From Aquimarina amphilecti (lineage in GTDB: Bacteria; Bacteroidota; Bacteroidia; Flavobacteriales; Flavobacteriaceae), in contig NZ_FOAB01000002.1 in the NCBI RefSeq assembly GCF_900109375.1, positions 62,001-126,000 on the forward strand: DNA of 64,000 nt, in the 5' to 3' direction. The notes below the pieces were generated by a model. It was not told the origin of the DNA and did no database searches. It saw only the letters and a program-made list of their open reading frames with translations. Of this stretch, positions 53,550-63,400 are shown one piece after another; the first letter of the stretch is position 1; each line of letters begins with the position of its first letter. The position numbers were made by a program, and so were the translations under genes.

Positions 53550-54208
53550 ATCCGTTTATAAAAGTATTTTACCGCTTGAACAAGAACATTCTCTACGGTT
53601 GGTTTGTTAGCAACAATACTATTTTTAGTATATTTTCTAGCTTCAGAAGCTGTTGTATTTCCTATGCAGAAAGCTACGCTTTCCTCCATTGAATTATTCA
53701 TCATATAACTTTGCACTCCAGATGGACTAAAAAATAATATCCCATCAAACATACGATCGAACTTCTTAGATTTCATACTTGTTTTGTACACTATTATCTC
53801 CTCTAATTCAATAGTATTATTCTTTAATATTAAAGGTAATTCTTCTCTCCTCATATTTCCACAAAAAAAACAGAACTGTTCATTTTTATAGTTTTTTACT
53901 ATAATTTCAGCTAAATCCGAAGCATTTTGGGCAATTTCGATCACTTTTAGTCCATTCTCCTCCAAAAGTTTTTTAGTATTCTCCCCTACACAAAAGCAAT
54001 TTTCTATGCTATATTCTGATGTAAGAACTGCTCTTACTGCATTTTTGCTAGTAAATATTGCGTTTCGGATTTTTGGATTATTATCAATTTCCAACAATTC
54101 AATTTCTATAGCGTCATATTCTACGTATCCAATACCTGAATTTAGCAATAATTCTTTTTGAGATAAAGAGAGTTTTCTTGTGGATAATATGGAGGCGCTA
54201 GCATTCAA
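53546..54208 (-). CDS. hemD: Uroporphyrinogen-III synthase
   Basis: Cyclises hydroxymethylbilane to uroporphyrinogen III. The 220-residue protein is poorly conserved, as is usual for HemD, but the position between hemC and hemE, the end-to-end spacing (1 base from hemC, 4-base overlap with hemE), and the pattern [13 protein letters not shown]...[19 protein letters not shown] are decisive. Confidence 0.92.
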   Translation of the reverse strand: MNASASILSTRKLSLSQKELLLNSGIGYVEYDAIEIELLEIDNNPKIRNAIFTSKNAVRAVLTSEYSIENCFCVGENTKKLLEENGLKVIEIAQNASDLAEIIVKNYKNEQFCFFCGNMRREELPLILKNNTIELEEIIVYKTSMKSKKFDRMFDGILFFSPSGVQSYMMNNSMEESVAFCIGNTTASEARKYTKNSIVANKPTVENVLVQAVKYFYKRI

Positions 54209-55123
54209 TTATTTTAGATCTGCTTTAATTTTCTTCATTAATTCTTTTCCTCCCTTACTCAAGACTTCCTGAGCACAACTCTTTCCAAAATTCTTGATAT
54301 CCTTTAATCCAATGGTTTTGGATATTTCGATTTTATCTTTCCCATCCAAGCTAAATAAAACTCCAGTAAAATGAACTTGATCCTCTTTTATTTTTGCCAG
54401 AGCTCCAATAGGAGCAGTACAACCTCCTTCTAATTCTCTTAAAAATTCTCTTTCAATACGTACACACGTATTAGAATCGATATGATCAAGATTAGAAAGC
54501 GCTTCTAAACAATACGTGTCTTCTTCTTTTGCCACAACCAACATAGCACCTTGAGCCGGAGCAGGAACCATCCAATCAAGATCTAGATAATCCTTCGGTT
54601 TTAGATTAATTCTTTCTAATCCGGCGGCTGCAAAAATAGCTCCGTTCCAATCATTATTTTGTAATTTTTGCATTCTAGTATTTACATTACCTCTTAAATC
54701 AACTACGGAGTGCTCAGGATATTTATGTAACCACTGAGCTTGTCTTCTTAAACTACCAGTTGCTATAATTCCTTGGGTTTGTAAAAAATCAAGTCCTTTA
54801 TGTATCAAAATATCTTGTACATTGGCTCTTTCCAAAACAGCTGCTTCTACAATTCCTTTTGGTAATGCAGTGGGAACATCTTTCATGGAGTGAACAGCGA
54901 TATCAATATCATTGTTAATCATAGCAATATCAAGAGTCTTAGTAAAAATCCCTATTATTCCTAATTCATACAGTGGCTTGTCCAAAACAATATCTCCTGT
55001 AGATTTTACAGGCACTAAAGTTGTAGAATATCCAAGGTTATTTAACTTGTCTTGTACAGTATGAGCTTGCCACAGTGCTAACTCGCTATCTCTTGTACCA
55101 ATACGGATTGTCTTATTTTGCAC
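54209..55123 (-). CDS. hemC: Porphobilinogen deaminase (hydroxymethylbilane synthase)
   Basis: Polymerises four porphobilinogens into hydroxymethylbilane. The 304-residue protein has the substrate motif AVHSMKDVP (catalytic Asp82), TGSLRRQAQ, and the cofactor Cys235 (ELEGGCTAP) that carries the dipyrromethane. It overlaps the hemA stop by 1 base. Confidence 0.98.
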   Translation of the reverse strand: MQNKTIRIGTRDSELALWQAHTVQDKLNNLGYSTTLVPVKSTGDIVLDKPLYELGIIGIFTKTLDIAMINNDIDIAVHSMKDVPTALPKGIVEAAVLERANVQDILIHKGLDFLQTQGIIATGSLRRQAQWLHKYPEHSVVDLRGNVNTRMQKLQNNDWNGAIFAAAGLERINLKPKDYLDLDWMVPAPAQGAMLVVAKEEDTYCLEALSNLDHIDSNTCVRIEREFLRELEGGCTAPIGALAKIKEDQVHFTGVLFSLDGKDKIEISKTIGLKDIKNFGKSCAQEVLSKGGKELMKKIKADLK

Positions 55124-56373
55124 TACTTATTGTGTATTTGAAATACTTTCTGAATCAGTTCTATACTTTCATCAGAAGAGGTGTTTTCATCTTTAAGATG
55201 GCTAGCGAAGTGATTTGTAATTTTTTGAATAATACGATCACTAATAATCGTAGCTTGTTCTTCATTAAAATCAGATATCTTTTTACGTTGCAAATTAATT
55301 TCTGCATCCTTAAAAGAAGCTAATTTATTTTTTAATGCCTTTATTGTTGGAGCAAATTTTCTAGTCTCTAACCAACTATCAAATTCCGACTTAACTTCAT
55401 CAATAATACCTTCTGCTTTAGGAATATGGACTCTTCTTCGTTGCAATGTATCATCTGTAATTTTAGACAAATGGTCCATATGGACTAAAGTAACATTTGG
55501 TAATTCTGTGACATTGGTATCCACATTTTTTGGAACAGACAAATCCAAAATAAGTAATGGCTTATCCGTACTAATACTATCTTTGGTAATTGTAGGTTTT
55601 TGACCCCCAGTAGCCACAATTAATACATCAGAATGATCAACTTCTTGTTTAAGATTATCATAATCTTTAACTATCAGGTTAAATTTTCCTGCTACTTTTT
55701 CAGCCTTATCTCGAGTACGATTAATTAAAACAATATGATCATTTTTAGTATGCTTTACTAGATTTTCGCAAGTATTCCTTCCTATTTTTCCAGTACCAAA
55801 TAACAATATATTTTTATCAGATACATAAGGAACACGTGCCAAAATGTATTGAACCGCAGCAAAACTAACCGATGTTGCACCGCTAGAAATCTCAGTTTCA
55901 TTTTTGATACGTTTACTAGCTTGGATAACCGCATTTGTCAATCGTTCTAAAAACGGATTGATCATTTGAATTTTCTTAGAAGCTCGAAAACCGGCTTTTA
56001 TTTGTCCTATAATTTCGAAATCACCCAAAATCTGACTATCCAACCCAGTTCCTACTCTAAATAAATGCGAAACTGCCTTGCTGTTTTTATGAACATATGC
56101 AACTTTCTCGAATTCCTCCACAGTCCCGTGCGTATGCTCACATAAAAGTTTAATCAATTGAAACGGGTGTTGCGCAAAACCGTATAGTTCAGTACGATTA
56201 CAAGTAGACATTACTAATAATCCTTCTACTCCTTCTTCCTTCGCCTGATTTAGAATTGATGTCTTTGCTTCCTCATTTATACTAAAATGACCACGTATCT
56301 CAGCATCAGCTTTTTTATAGCTGAGACCAATTGTATAAAAATTAGCTCCTTTCGTACGTAGGTGAGGTTCCAT
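55123..56373 (-). CDS. hemA: Glutamyl-tRNA reductase
   Basis: First enzyme of the C5 haem route: reduces Glu-tRNA to glutamate-1-semialdehyde. The 416-residue protein has the active Cys58 in MSTCNRTELYG, the NADPH-binding FGTGKIGRNTCENL, and a C-terminal dimerisation helix region. It is the first gene of the minus-strand hem operon (hemA-C-D-E, DUF6973, EI24, hemF) and diverges from an AraC-type regulator. Confidence 0.97.
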   Translation of the reverse strand: MEPHLRTKGANFYTIGLSYKKADAEIRGHFSINEEAKTSILNQAKEEGVEGLLVMSTCNRTELYGFAQHPFQLIKLLCEHTHGTVEEFEKVAYVHKNSKAVSHLFRVGTGLDSQILGDFEIIGQIKAGFRASKKIQMINPFLERLTNAVIQASKRIKNETEISSGATSVSFAAVQYILARVPYVSDKNILLFGTGKIGRNTCENLVKHTKNDHIVLINRTRDKAEKVAGKFNLIVKDYDNLKQEVDHSDVLIVATGGQKPTITKDSISTDKPLLILDLSVPKNVDTNVTELPNVTLVHMDHLSKITDDTLQRRRVHIPKAEGIIDEVKSEFDSWLETRKFAPTIKALKNKLASFKDAEINLQRKKISDFNEEQATIISDRIIQKITNHFASHLKDENTSSDESIELIQKVFQIHNK

Positions 56374-56397
56374 TGGGTTGTCTCAATTTTTCCGTAG

Positions 56398-56405
56398 CAA
56401 AAATA
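56398..56405 (-). promoter_or_regulatory. -7 promoter box of the hemA operon
   Basis: Minus-strand TATTTTTG, a perfect TAnnTTTG, 25-32 bases before the hemA start. No TTG at about 20 bases upstream was found, so an activator might replace a proper -33 box; the divergent AraC gene is a candidate. Confidence 0.45.
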
Positions 56406-56480
56406 TCCTACATCTGGTTTAAAAAATAACGCTAGAAGTTTTTTAAGTATCGAAAAGCGTTGTTTACACCTTCAAAAACA

Positions 56481-56508
56481 CAAAATCAGGTAAAAACACC
56501 TATTTTTG
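56481..56508. promoter_or_regulatory. Imperfect inverted repeat with -7 box between hemA and the AraC gene
   Basis: Arms CAAAATCAGGT (56481-56491) and ACCTATTTTTG (56498-56508) pair at 9 of 11 positions around six bases. The right arm contains a perfect TAnnTTTG (TATTTTTG, 56501-56508) pointing toward the AraC gene. Size and place fit a regulator site in the shared hemA/AraC control region. Confidence 0.4.
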
Positions 56509-56535
56509 TAGAAGTACCAAAGATTGTTAATAGAA

Positions 56536-56567
56536 TTGTTTAGATTTATTCTAAATAAATATTTTTG
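56536..56567 (+). promoter_or_regulatory. Second candidate promoter of the AraC gene
   Basis: TTG at 56536-56538, 21 bases, then a perfect TATTTTTG (56560-56567), ending only 5 bases before the ATG at 56573. Transcripts from here would be leaderless; those from the box at 56501 would have a leader of about 60 nt. Confidence 0.4.
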
Positions 56568-56572
56568 TAAAC

Positions 56573-57463
56573 ATGGAAATACAACTAAAAAATAACGCTC
56601 CAGGAATTCTTGAAGAAACCATTATAGAAGACGGTTTCTATATTCTAAAGTTTCAAAATGAAACAAATGATAATCAACGAATTATACGAGATATCAATAG
56701 TAGCTACATCCAGTTTCATTTCTGTGTAAAAGGTAGTATGAAGTTTAATTTTAACAACGGAAGTTACGCAATACCCCTACCAGAAAAAAAATCCCTTCTA
56801 CTTTATAATCCTCAGCGAGACCTTCCAATGAATCTAGAAATGGAAAAAGATTCTTGTCTGGTATCTCTTTTAATTTCTATCAAAAAATTTCATTCATTGT
56901 TTTCAAAAGAAGCAGATTACATTCCTTTTCTAGGAGAAGGAAATCGAGATAAAAAATATTATACTGATGCAGATATTTCTCCTTCTATGATGGTGGTGTT
57001 AAACCAAATATTGAATTATAATTTACACAACTCTATTAAATTATTATACTTTAAAGGTAAATCCTATGAATTGTTAAGTTTATACTTTAATAAACCGGAA
57101 GATGCTGATATAGACCAATGTCCTTTTCTAGTCGATGAAGAAAATGTTCTTAAAATTAAGCAAGCGAAAGAAATCATTATTTCCAGAATGGCGGAACCTC
57201 CTACTCTTCAAGAATTATCAAAAGAAATAGGTTTACCACTAAGTAAACTCAAAGATGGTTTTAAACAGATCTATGGAGAACCTGTATATGCTTTTTTATT
57301 TGATTACAAAATGGAAGTTGCTCGACAACTATTAGCCTCTGGAGGTCACAATGTGAACGAAGTAGGATTAAAAGTAGGGTATAGTACTGCAAGCCATTTT
57401 ATAGCTGCTTTTAAAAAGAAATTTGGAACTACACCTAAAAAATACGTTATGAATCTTAGCTAA
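56573..57463 (+). CDS. AraC family transcriptional regulator
   Basis: A 296-residue regulator. The N-terminal ~190 residues form a cupin-like sensing part (IQFHFCVKGSMKFNFNNGSYAIPLPEKKSLLLYNP). Two helix-turn-helix motifs at the C-terminus follow the AraC pattern (PTLQELSKEIGLPLSKLKDGFKQIYGEPVYAFLFDYKMEVARQLL, then VGYSTASHFIAAFKKKFGTTPKKY). Lying between hemA (divergent) and hemH, it is a good candidate regulator of haem synthesis, possibly iron- or haem-responsive; that is inferred from position. It nearly abuts the convergent 60-residue gene (1 base). Confidence 0.92.
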   Translation: MEIQLKNNAPGILEETIIEDGFYILKFQNETNDNQRIIRDINSSYIQFHFCVKGSMKFNFNNGSYAIPLPEKKSLLLYNPQRDLPMNLEMEKDSCLVSLLISIKKFHSLFSKEADYIPFLGEGNRDKKYYTDADISPSMMVVLNQILNYNLHNSIKLLYFKGKSYELLSLYFNKPEDADIDQCPFLVDEENVLKIKQAKEIIISRMAEPPTLQELSKEIGLPLSKLKDGFKQIYGEPVYAFLFDYKMEVARQLLASGGHNVNEVGLKVGYSTASHFIAAFKKKFGTTPKKYVMNLS

Positions 57464-57464
57464 T

Positions 57465-57647
57465 TTATTGGTCTAAAGGTTCTTTAACAGGAATTCCTTC
57501 TCCTTTCTGTAAAGAAACTATCGAGTCATACATTCCCCTATCATCCTCATCTGTATCTCCTAACACGGATACAAATTCGAAATGTTCTAATAATTCTAGG
57601 ATAAAAGGCAATTTATCATTTTCTACGTCTACAATAATACGTTTCAT
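57465..57647 (-). CDS. Acidic 60-residue protein of unknown function
   Basis: The 60-residue protein starts MKRIIVDVENDKLPFILELLEHFEF, a beta-alpha pattern often seen in small antitoxin-like or DUF2683-type proteins, and ends in an acidic segment (TDEDDRGMYDS). No toxin gene is next to it. It is convergent with the AraC gene. A real gene is likely, judging from its regular pattern and recollection of similar proteins in flavobacteria, but no function is assigned. Confidence 0.6.
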   Translation of the reverse strand: MKRIIVDVENDKLPFILELLEHFEFVSVLGDTDEDDRGMYDSIVSLQKGEGIPVKEPLDQ

Positions 57648-57884
57648 TTCAATGCTTTTTTGATCTTATAAAAATAAGAAAATATTATCTGGGACTTCCT
57701 AGTTTATAATATTTTAACTTGTAAATAAAATTATTAAGAGACTAAAAACACAGGTTACATTCACATTATTTTGATATTTTATTTAATCACTTTGTATACA
57801 ATAATACTATAAATAAGTCTTATTATAATTTTATGATCTATCCATGGAATAGTTTGTATTTTTACCTCTCGAAAAAGAAAAACT

Positions 57885-58925
57885 ATGAGTAAAGGAGTAC
57901 TTCTTGTCAATTTAGGATCCCCTGATAGTACAGATCCAAAAGATGTAAAGAAATATCTTGGTGAATTTTTAATGGATCCACGAGTTATCGATGTCCCACT
58001 ATGGGCCCGAACTTTATTAGTTAAAGGAATTATCCTAAATACTCGTCCAAAAAAATCTGCTGCAGCTTATAAAAAAATATGGTGGGATGAAGGTTCTCCA
58101 CTAATTGTTCTTTCCGAAAGGCTACAGAAAAAAGTAGCTGAACGAACTTCTGTTCCAGTTGGATTAGCAATGAGATATGGTTCTTTAAGTATAAAAAAAG
58201 GATTGCAAGAATTACACGATAAAGGAGTTAGTGAAGTTTTAATTATTCCATTATATCCGCAATTTGCAATGGCAACTACCGAAACTATTTTGGTACTTGC
58301 AGAAGAACTACGAAAAGAACATTTTCCAAACATGAAATTTACAGATATTCCTGCATTCTATAATAAGGAGGAATATATACAGGTATTGTCCAATAGTATT
58401 GCTGAAAAAATTAAAGATTTAGATTATGAACATCTTTTATTTAGCTATCACGGAGTACCTGAAAGACACATTAGAAAAAGTGATGTTAGTAATGGAAATT
58501 GTAAAATGGATGGGAAATGTTGCTTTAAAAAAGGATCTGTACAACATGAATTTTGTTATCGTCATCAATGTGAGATAACAACTGTACAAGTAGCTAAAAA
58601 GTTAGGCCTTAAAAATGGAACCTATTCTACTTCATTTCAATCTAGATTAGGATTCGATCCCTGGTTACAACCTTATACCGATAGGACTATTGAAAGAATG
58701 GGTAAAGAAGGAATCAAAAAAATGGCTATTGTTACACCAGCATTCGTATCTGATTGTCTAGAAACACTTGAAGAAATAGCCATGGAAGGAGAAGAAATTT
58801 TTCATGAAGTTGGTGGAAAAGAGTTTACTACGATTCCTTGTCTTAATGATCGTGATGATTGGTCTGATATATTAGGTAATTGGGTAAATAATTGGGTTGA
58901 AGCTAAAACCCCTGTTCTGAAATGA
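57885..58925 (+). CDS. hemH: Ferrochelatase
   Basis: Inserts ferrous iron into protoporphyrin (or coproporphyrin). The 346-residue protein has the catalytic His189 in FSYHGVPERH and the conserved CLETLEEI late in the sequence. A cysteine-rich internal insert (Cys206, 212, 213, 224, 229) follows the catalytic His and fits the internal [2Fe-2S] site known from some bacterial ferrochelatases. The MATE exporter gene overlaps its stop (ATGA), so they are co-transcribed. Confidence 0.97.
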   Translation: MSKGVLLVNLGSPDSTDPKDVKKYLGEFLMDPRVIDVPLWARTLLVKGIILNTRPKKSAAAYKKIWWDEGSPLIVLSERLQKKVAERTSVPVGLAMRYGSLSIKKGLQELHDKGVSEVLIIPLYPQFAMATTETILVLAEELRKEHFPNMKFTDIPAFYNKEEYIQVLSNSIAEKIKDLDYEHLLFSYHGVPERHIRKSDVSNGNCKMDGKCCFKKGSVQHEFCYRHQCEITTVQVAKKLGLKNGTYSTSFQSRLGFDPWLQPYTDRTIERMGKEGIKKMAIVTPAFVSDCLETLEEIAMEGEEIFHEVGGKEFTTIPCLNDRDDWSDILGNWVNNWVEAKTPVLK

Positions 58926-60310
58926 CAAAAATAAGTTCTGAAACTTTAGGAACACAACCCATTGGCAAACTTTTAATCCAACAGGCTGTTCCAGCTTCTA
59001 TAGGAATATTAGTCATGTCTTTAAACATGATTGTTGATACTGCTTTCTTAGGAAATTGGATTGGTGGATTAGCAATTTCAGCCGTACAGGTTGTACTTCC
59101 ATTCACCTTTTTTATTGGAGCTATTGGTCTAGCGATAGGTATTGGAGGTAGTTCTGTTTTATCAAGAGCCTTAGGTTCTGGTGATCACGATAAAGCATTA
59201 AGAGTTTTTGGAAATCAGACAACACTTACTTTTCTAATTTCTGGTTCACTAGCATTAGTGGGCTTATTATTTCAAGATTTTTTTATTGGTTTTCTAGGAG
59301 CTGAAGATTCTTTTAAAGAGTATGCCTTAGTTTACTATAAAATCGTTCTTTATGGTATTGTGATGTTATCTATGGCAATGATGGGTAACAATGTAATACG
59401 CGCAGAAGGCAAACCAAAATTTGCAATGGTTGCAATGATATTGCCAGCCATTGGAAATATTTTTCTAGACTACCTACTAATCAATGTAATGGGGTATGGA
59501 ATGGAAGGAGCTGCTTGGGCAACCTTTATTAGTTATGCTATTTGCTTTGGGTTTATTCTATGGTTTTTTATTGTCAAAAGTGAACTACAATTAAATCTCG
59601 AATGCATAAAACTAAAAAAGAAAATTGTTAATGAAATAAGCGGTTTAAGCTTTGTTACTTTAGCAAGACAAGGAACCATTGCTGTATTAGGAATATTATT
59701 AAATAATGTTCTTGGTAATTATGGTGATGAACTGGATATCGCTTCTTATGGAATTATAAGAACAGTACTTATGTTTGCTTTATTTCCTGTAATTGGTGTT
59801 AATCAAGGGTTTATGCCGATCGCTGGATATAATTATGGTGCAGAAAAATTTCAAAGAGTACGAGAATCTATTAATACTTCTATCACTTATGGCGGGATAC
59901 TAGCGATTTTAATATTTATTATCATCATGGTTTTTCCTCAAGAATTTATTTCCATTTTCGTAAGTACCAAAGAATCATTGGATCCGGAAACACTGGCTGA
60001 TAATAGAGAAATTCTGAAACGAACACCTTCGGCGTTACGTATTGTATTTCTTGCAACTCCTGTAATCATAGTGCAACTTATAGGATCTGCATATTTTCAA
60101 TCTATAGGAAAAGTAATACCCGCATTATTACTAAGTTTAACAAAACAAGGTTTCTTTTTAATTCCACTTATCCTATTATTACCTCCTTTTTTAGGAGTTT
60201 TAGGAGTTTGGATTGCTTTTCCGATTGCTGATGTACTCTCTACAATTCTTACTGGATATTATTTAAATAGAGAAGTAAGAAAAACATTAGCGCTTCCAAA
60301 AACTGCCTAG
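58922..60310 (+). CDS. MATE family efflux transporter
   Basis: A 462-residue multidrug and toxin extrusion (MATE) protein with 12 predicted membrane segments in two homologous halves. Family features include MSLNMIVDTAFLGNWIGGLAISAV early and GVNQGFMPIAGYNYGAEKFQRVRES in the second half. It starts within the hemH stop codon (ATGA overlap). The link with ferrochelatase may mean export of porphyrin or haem-related compounds, which is speculative; drug export is the default assumption. Confidence 0.93.
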   Translation: MTKISSETLGTQPIGKLLIQQAVPASIGILVMSLNMIVDTAFLGNWIGGLAISAVQVVLPFTFFIGAIGLAIGIGGSSVLSRALGSGDHDKALRVFGNQTTLTFLISGSLALVGLLFQDFFIGFLGAEDSFKEYALVYYKIVLYGIVMLSMAMMGNNVIRAEGKPKFAMVAMILPAIGNIFLDYLLINVMGYGMEGAAWATFISYAICFGFILWFFIVKSELQLNLECIKLKKKIVNEISGLSFVTLARQGTIAVLGILLNNVLGNYGDELDIASYGIIRTVLMFALFPVIGVNQGFMPIAGYNYGAEKFQRVRESINTSITYGGILAILIFIIIMVFPQEFISIFVSTKESLDPETLADNREILKRTPSALRIVFLATPVIIVQLIGSAYFQSIGKVIPALLLSLTKQGFFLIPLILLLPPFLGVLGVWIAFPIADVLSTILTGYYLNREVRKTLALPKTA

Positions 60311-60477
60311 TTCGCTTTCTTTGGAAATATACCTCAGAAACAGAGTAATCGAATCAACTAAGGTTAAAATTACGTGAAAATCTTTCTCAATAGCCATTTA
60401 TTCCAGATTTTAGTGGACCATCAAATCTACTAACTATGAATTTTACGTGCTACGGCGTAATCTCTAAACTCAACTAA

Positions 60478-63400
60478 ATGTACTCAAGAATTTTTAAACT
60501 TACTCTGGTTGCCATTCTTTTGATTGGCAATTTTTCATCATTAAAAGCACAAACATATAACGAGGAGCTATACGATGCACTTGAATATCGATTAGTTGGT
60601 CCCTTTAGAGGTGGAAGAAGTGCTGCTGTAACAGGTGTTCCTGGAAAACCTAATCTTTTCTACTTTGGAGCTACCGGTGGTGGGGTTTGGAAAACAACTG
60701 ATGGTGGACGTACTTGGGAAAACATTTCTGATGGGTTCTTTGGTGGATCGGTTGGTTCTATTTCCGTTTCTAAAAGTGATCCAAATGTAATTTATGTTGG
60801 TGGTGGTGAAAAAACACTTCGAGGTAATGTGTCTTCTGGTTATGGAGTTTGGAAAAGTATTGATGCAGGAAAAACTTGGGTGCAATCTGGTTTGCCAAAA
60901 AGTAGGCATATACCAAGAATTGCCATACATCCTACCAACCCTGATATTGTATATGCTGGAGTTTTAGGAAACATATATAAACCTACTCAAGATCGCGGTG
61001 TTTACAAAAGTATTGATGGTGGAAAAAACTGGAATAAAGTGTTATTTGCTAATCAGGATGCCGGAGCAGTTGATCTTACATTAGATCCGAATAACCCGAG
61101 AATTTTATACGCTTCTACCTGGAATGCCAGAAGAACACCATATAGTTTAAGCTCTGGTGGAAATGGTTCTGCTCTATGGAAAAGTTCTGACAGTGGAAAA
61201 ACCTGGAAAGAAATCTCAAAGAACAAAGGTTTTGCAAAAGATACATTAGGAATTATGGGAATAACTGTTTCTCCTGTTGATAGTGAAAGAGTTTGGGCGA
61301 TTGTGGAGAACAAAGAAAAAGGTGGTGTTTATCGAAGTGATGATGGAGGAGAAACTTGGAATCTCTTAAATAGTGATCGTAGTCTTCGTCAACGTGCCTG
61401 GTATTACACTCGTATCTATGCGGATCCAAGTGATAAAGATGTTCTGTACGTAGTAAATGTATCTTATCATAAAAGTAAGGATGGCGGGAAAAACTTTAGT
61501 AGCTTCAGAGCACCACATGGAGATCATCATGATCTTTGGATTGCTCCAGAAAATCCAAAACGTATGATTATGGGCGATGATGGAGGCGCACAAATTACCT
61601 ATGATGGTGGAGAAACCTGGAGTACTTATCACAATCAACCTACTTCTCAATTCTATCGTGTAACCACAGATAATAGTTTCCCTTATAGAATTTATGCTGC
61701 GCAACAAGATAATTCTACTATTAGAATCAATCACAGAAGTACTGGATGGTCTATATCCGAAGATGACTGGGAATCTACTGCTGGAGGAGAATCAGCACAT
61801 ATTGCGATAGATCCTAAAAATAATGACATCGTATATGGAGGTAGTTATGATGGTTTTTTAACTAGAGTAAATCACAAGACAGAAACTGTGAGGTCAATTA
61901 GCGTTTGGCCCGATAATCCAATGGGACATGGTGCTGAAGACATGAAGTATCGTTTTCAATGGAATTTCCCTATTATGTTTTCAAAACATAACCCTAATAA
62001 ACTATATACCTTTTCCAATCAAGTTCATGTAACTGAAAACGAAGGTCAAAGTTGGGAGATAATTAGCCCAGATCTAACTCGAAATGATCCTAACAAGTTA
62101 AAATCTTCAGGAGGTCCAATCACTCAGGATAATACTTCTGTAGAATATTACTGTACAATTTTTGCTGCTGCAGAAAGCCCTATAAAAGAAGGATTACTAT
62201 GGACAGGAAGTGATGATGGACTGGTTCATGTAAGTCAGGATGGCGGAAAAAACTGGAACAACGTAACTCCTAAAGGCATGCCGGAATGGATGATGATTAA
62301 TAGCATAGAGCCAAGTAGTTTTGATGAGGGTACTTGCTATATAGCAGGAACTCGTTATAAGTCTGGTGATTTTGCTCCCTATTTATACAAAACTACTAAT
62401 TATGGCCAGTCTTGGACAAAAATAACCTCAGGAATAAACAATGAGCATTTTACTCGTGTGCTTCGTGCTGATCCTAAACGAAAAGGGTTACTATATGCTG
62501 GTACCGAAACAGGAATGTATATTTCGTTTGACGATGGTTCTAATTGGAAAGCTTTTCAATTAAACCTTCCGATTGTACCTATTACTGATCTAACTATTAA
62601 AGAAAATAATTTAGTAGTAGCGACTCAAGGGAGAAGTCTTTGGATCATTGATGATCTTACTGTATTGCATCAACTTAATAGTGATTCCAAAACCAAAGAA
62701 AATATTCTCTTTAAACCCAAAGACACATATAGAATGCGCGGTGGTGGCAGAAAAGGTTCTAAAACTGAAGGAACTAATCATCCAAGCGGAGTGATTACTT
62801 ATTTTAACCTTAAAAACTTTGACAAGAAAAAAGATACTATATCACTTACCTATTTTAATACAAAAGGTGACACTATTAAGTCTTTTAGCACTAAAGCAAA
62901 AGAGAAAAAAGACAAGTTAAATGATCTAAAAAAAGGAGCTAACCAATTTAACTGGAATATGCGAGGTGATGGTGCAGAAAAATTAAAAGGAATGATATTA
63001 TGGTGGGCAAATCTTGATGGTCCAAAGGCAGTGCCCGGTACTTACAAGGTTAGTTTAAATGTAAACGGAAAAGAAGTTTCTCAACCGTTTACTATACTTG
63101 CTGATCCACGAGCAGAAGCTACTTTACAACAAATGCATCAACAATTTGATTTTATTACTAGTGTAAATAAAACAGTAGATCAAGCGCATCAATCCATCAA
63201 AAAAATCAAAAAAATAAATACACAATTAAAATCTTTTTCAACGCAATATAAAGACAATGAAAAAACAAAAGATTTAGTTACTAAAGCTAAAGATCTTCAG
63301 AAAAAATTTGGTGAAATTGAAAAGGCATTATATCAAACTAAAAATCGAAGCGGTCAGGATCCCTTGAACTTCCCGATAAAATTAACCAATAAGTTAGGAC

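Noticed and set aside
60680-62560. Repeated GATGGTGGA...ACTTGG-like motifs
   Set aside because: These encode the Asp-box (BNR) repeats of one protein; they are protein repeats and not a DNA repeat array.
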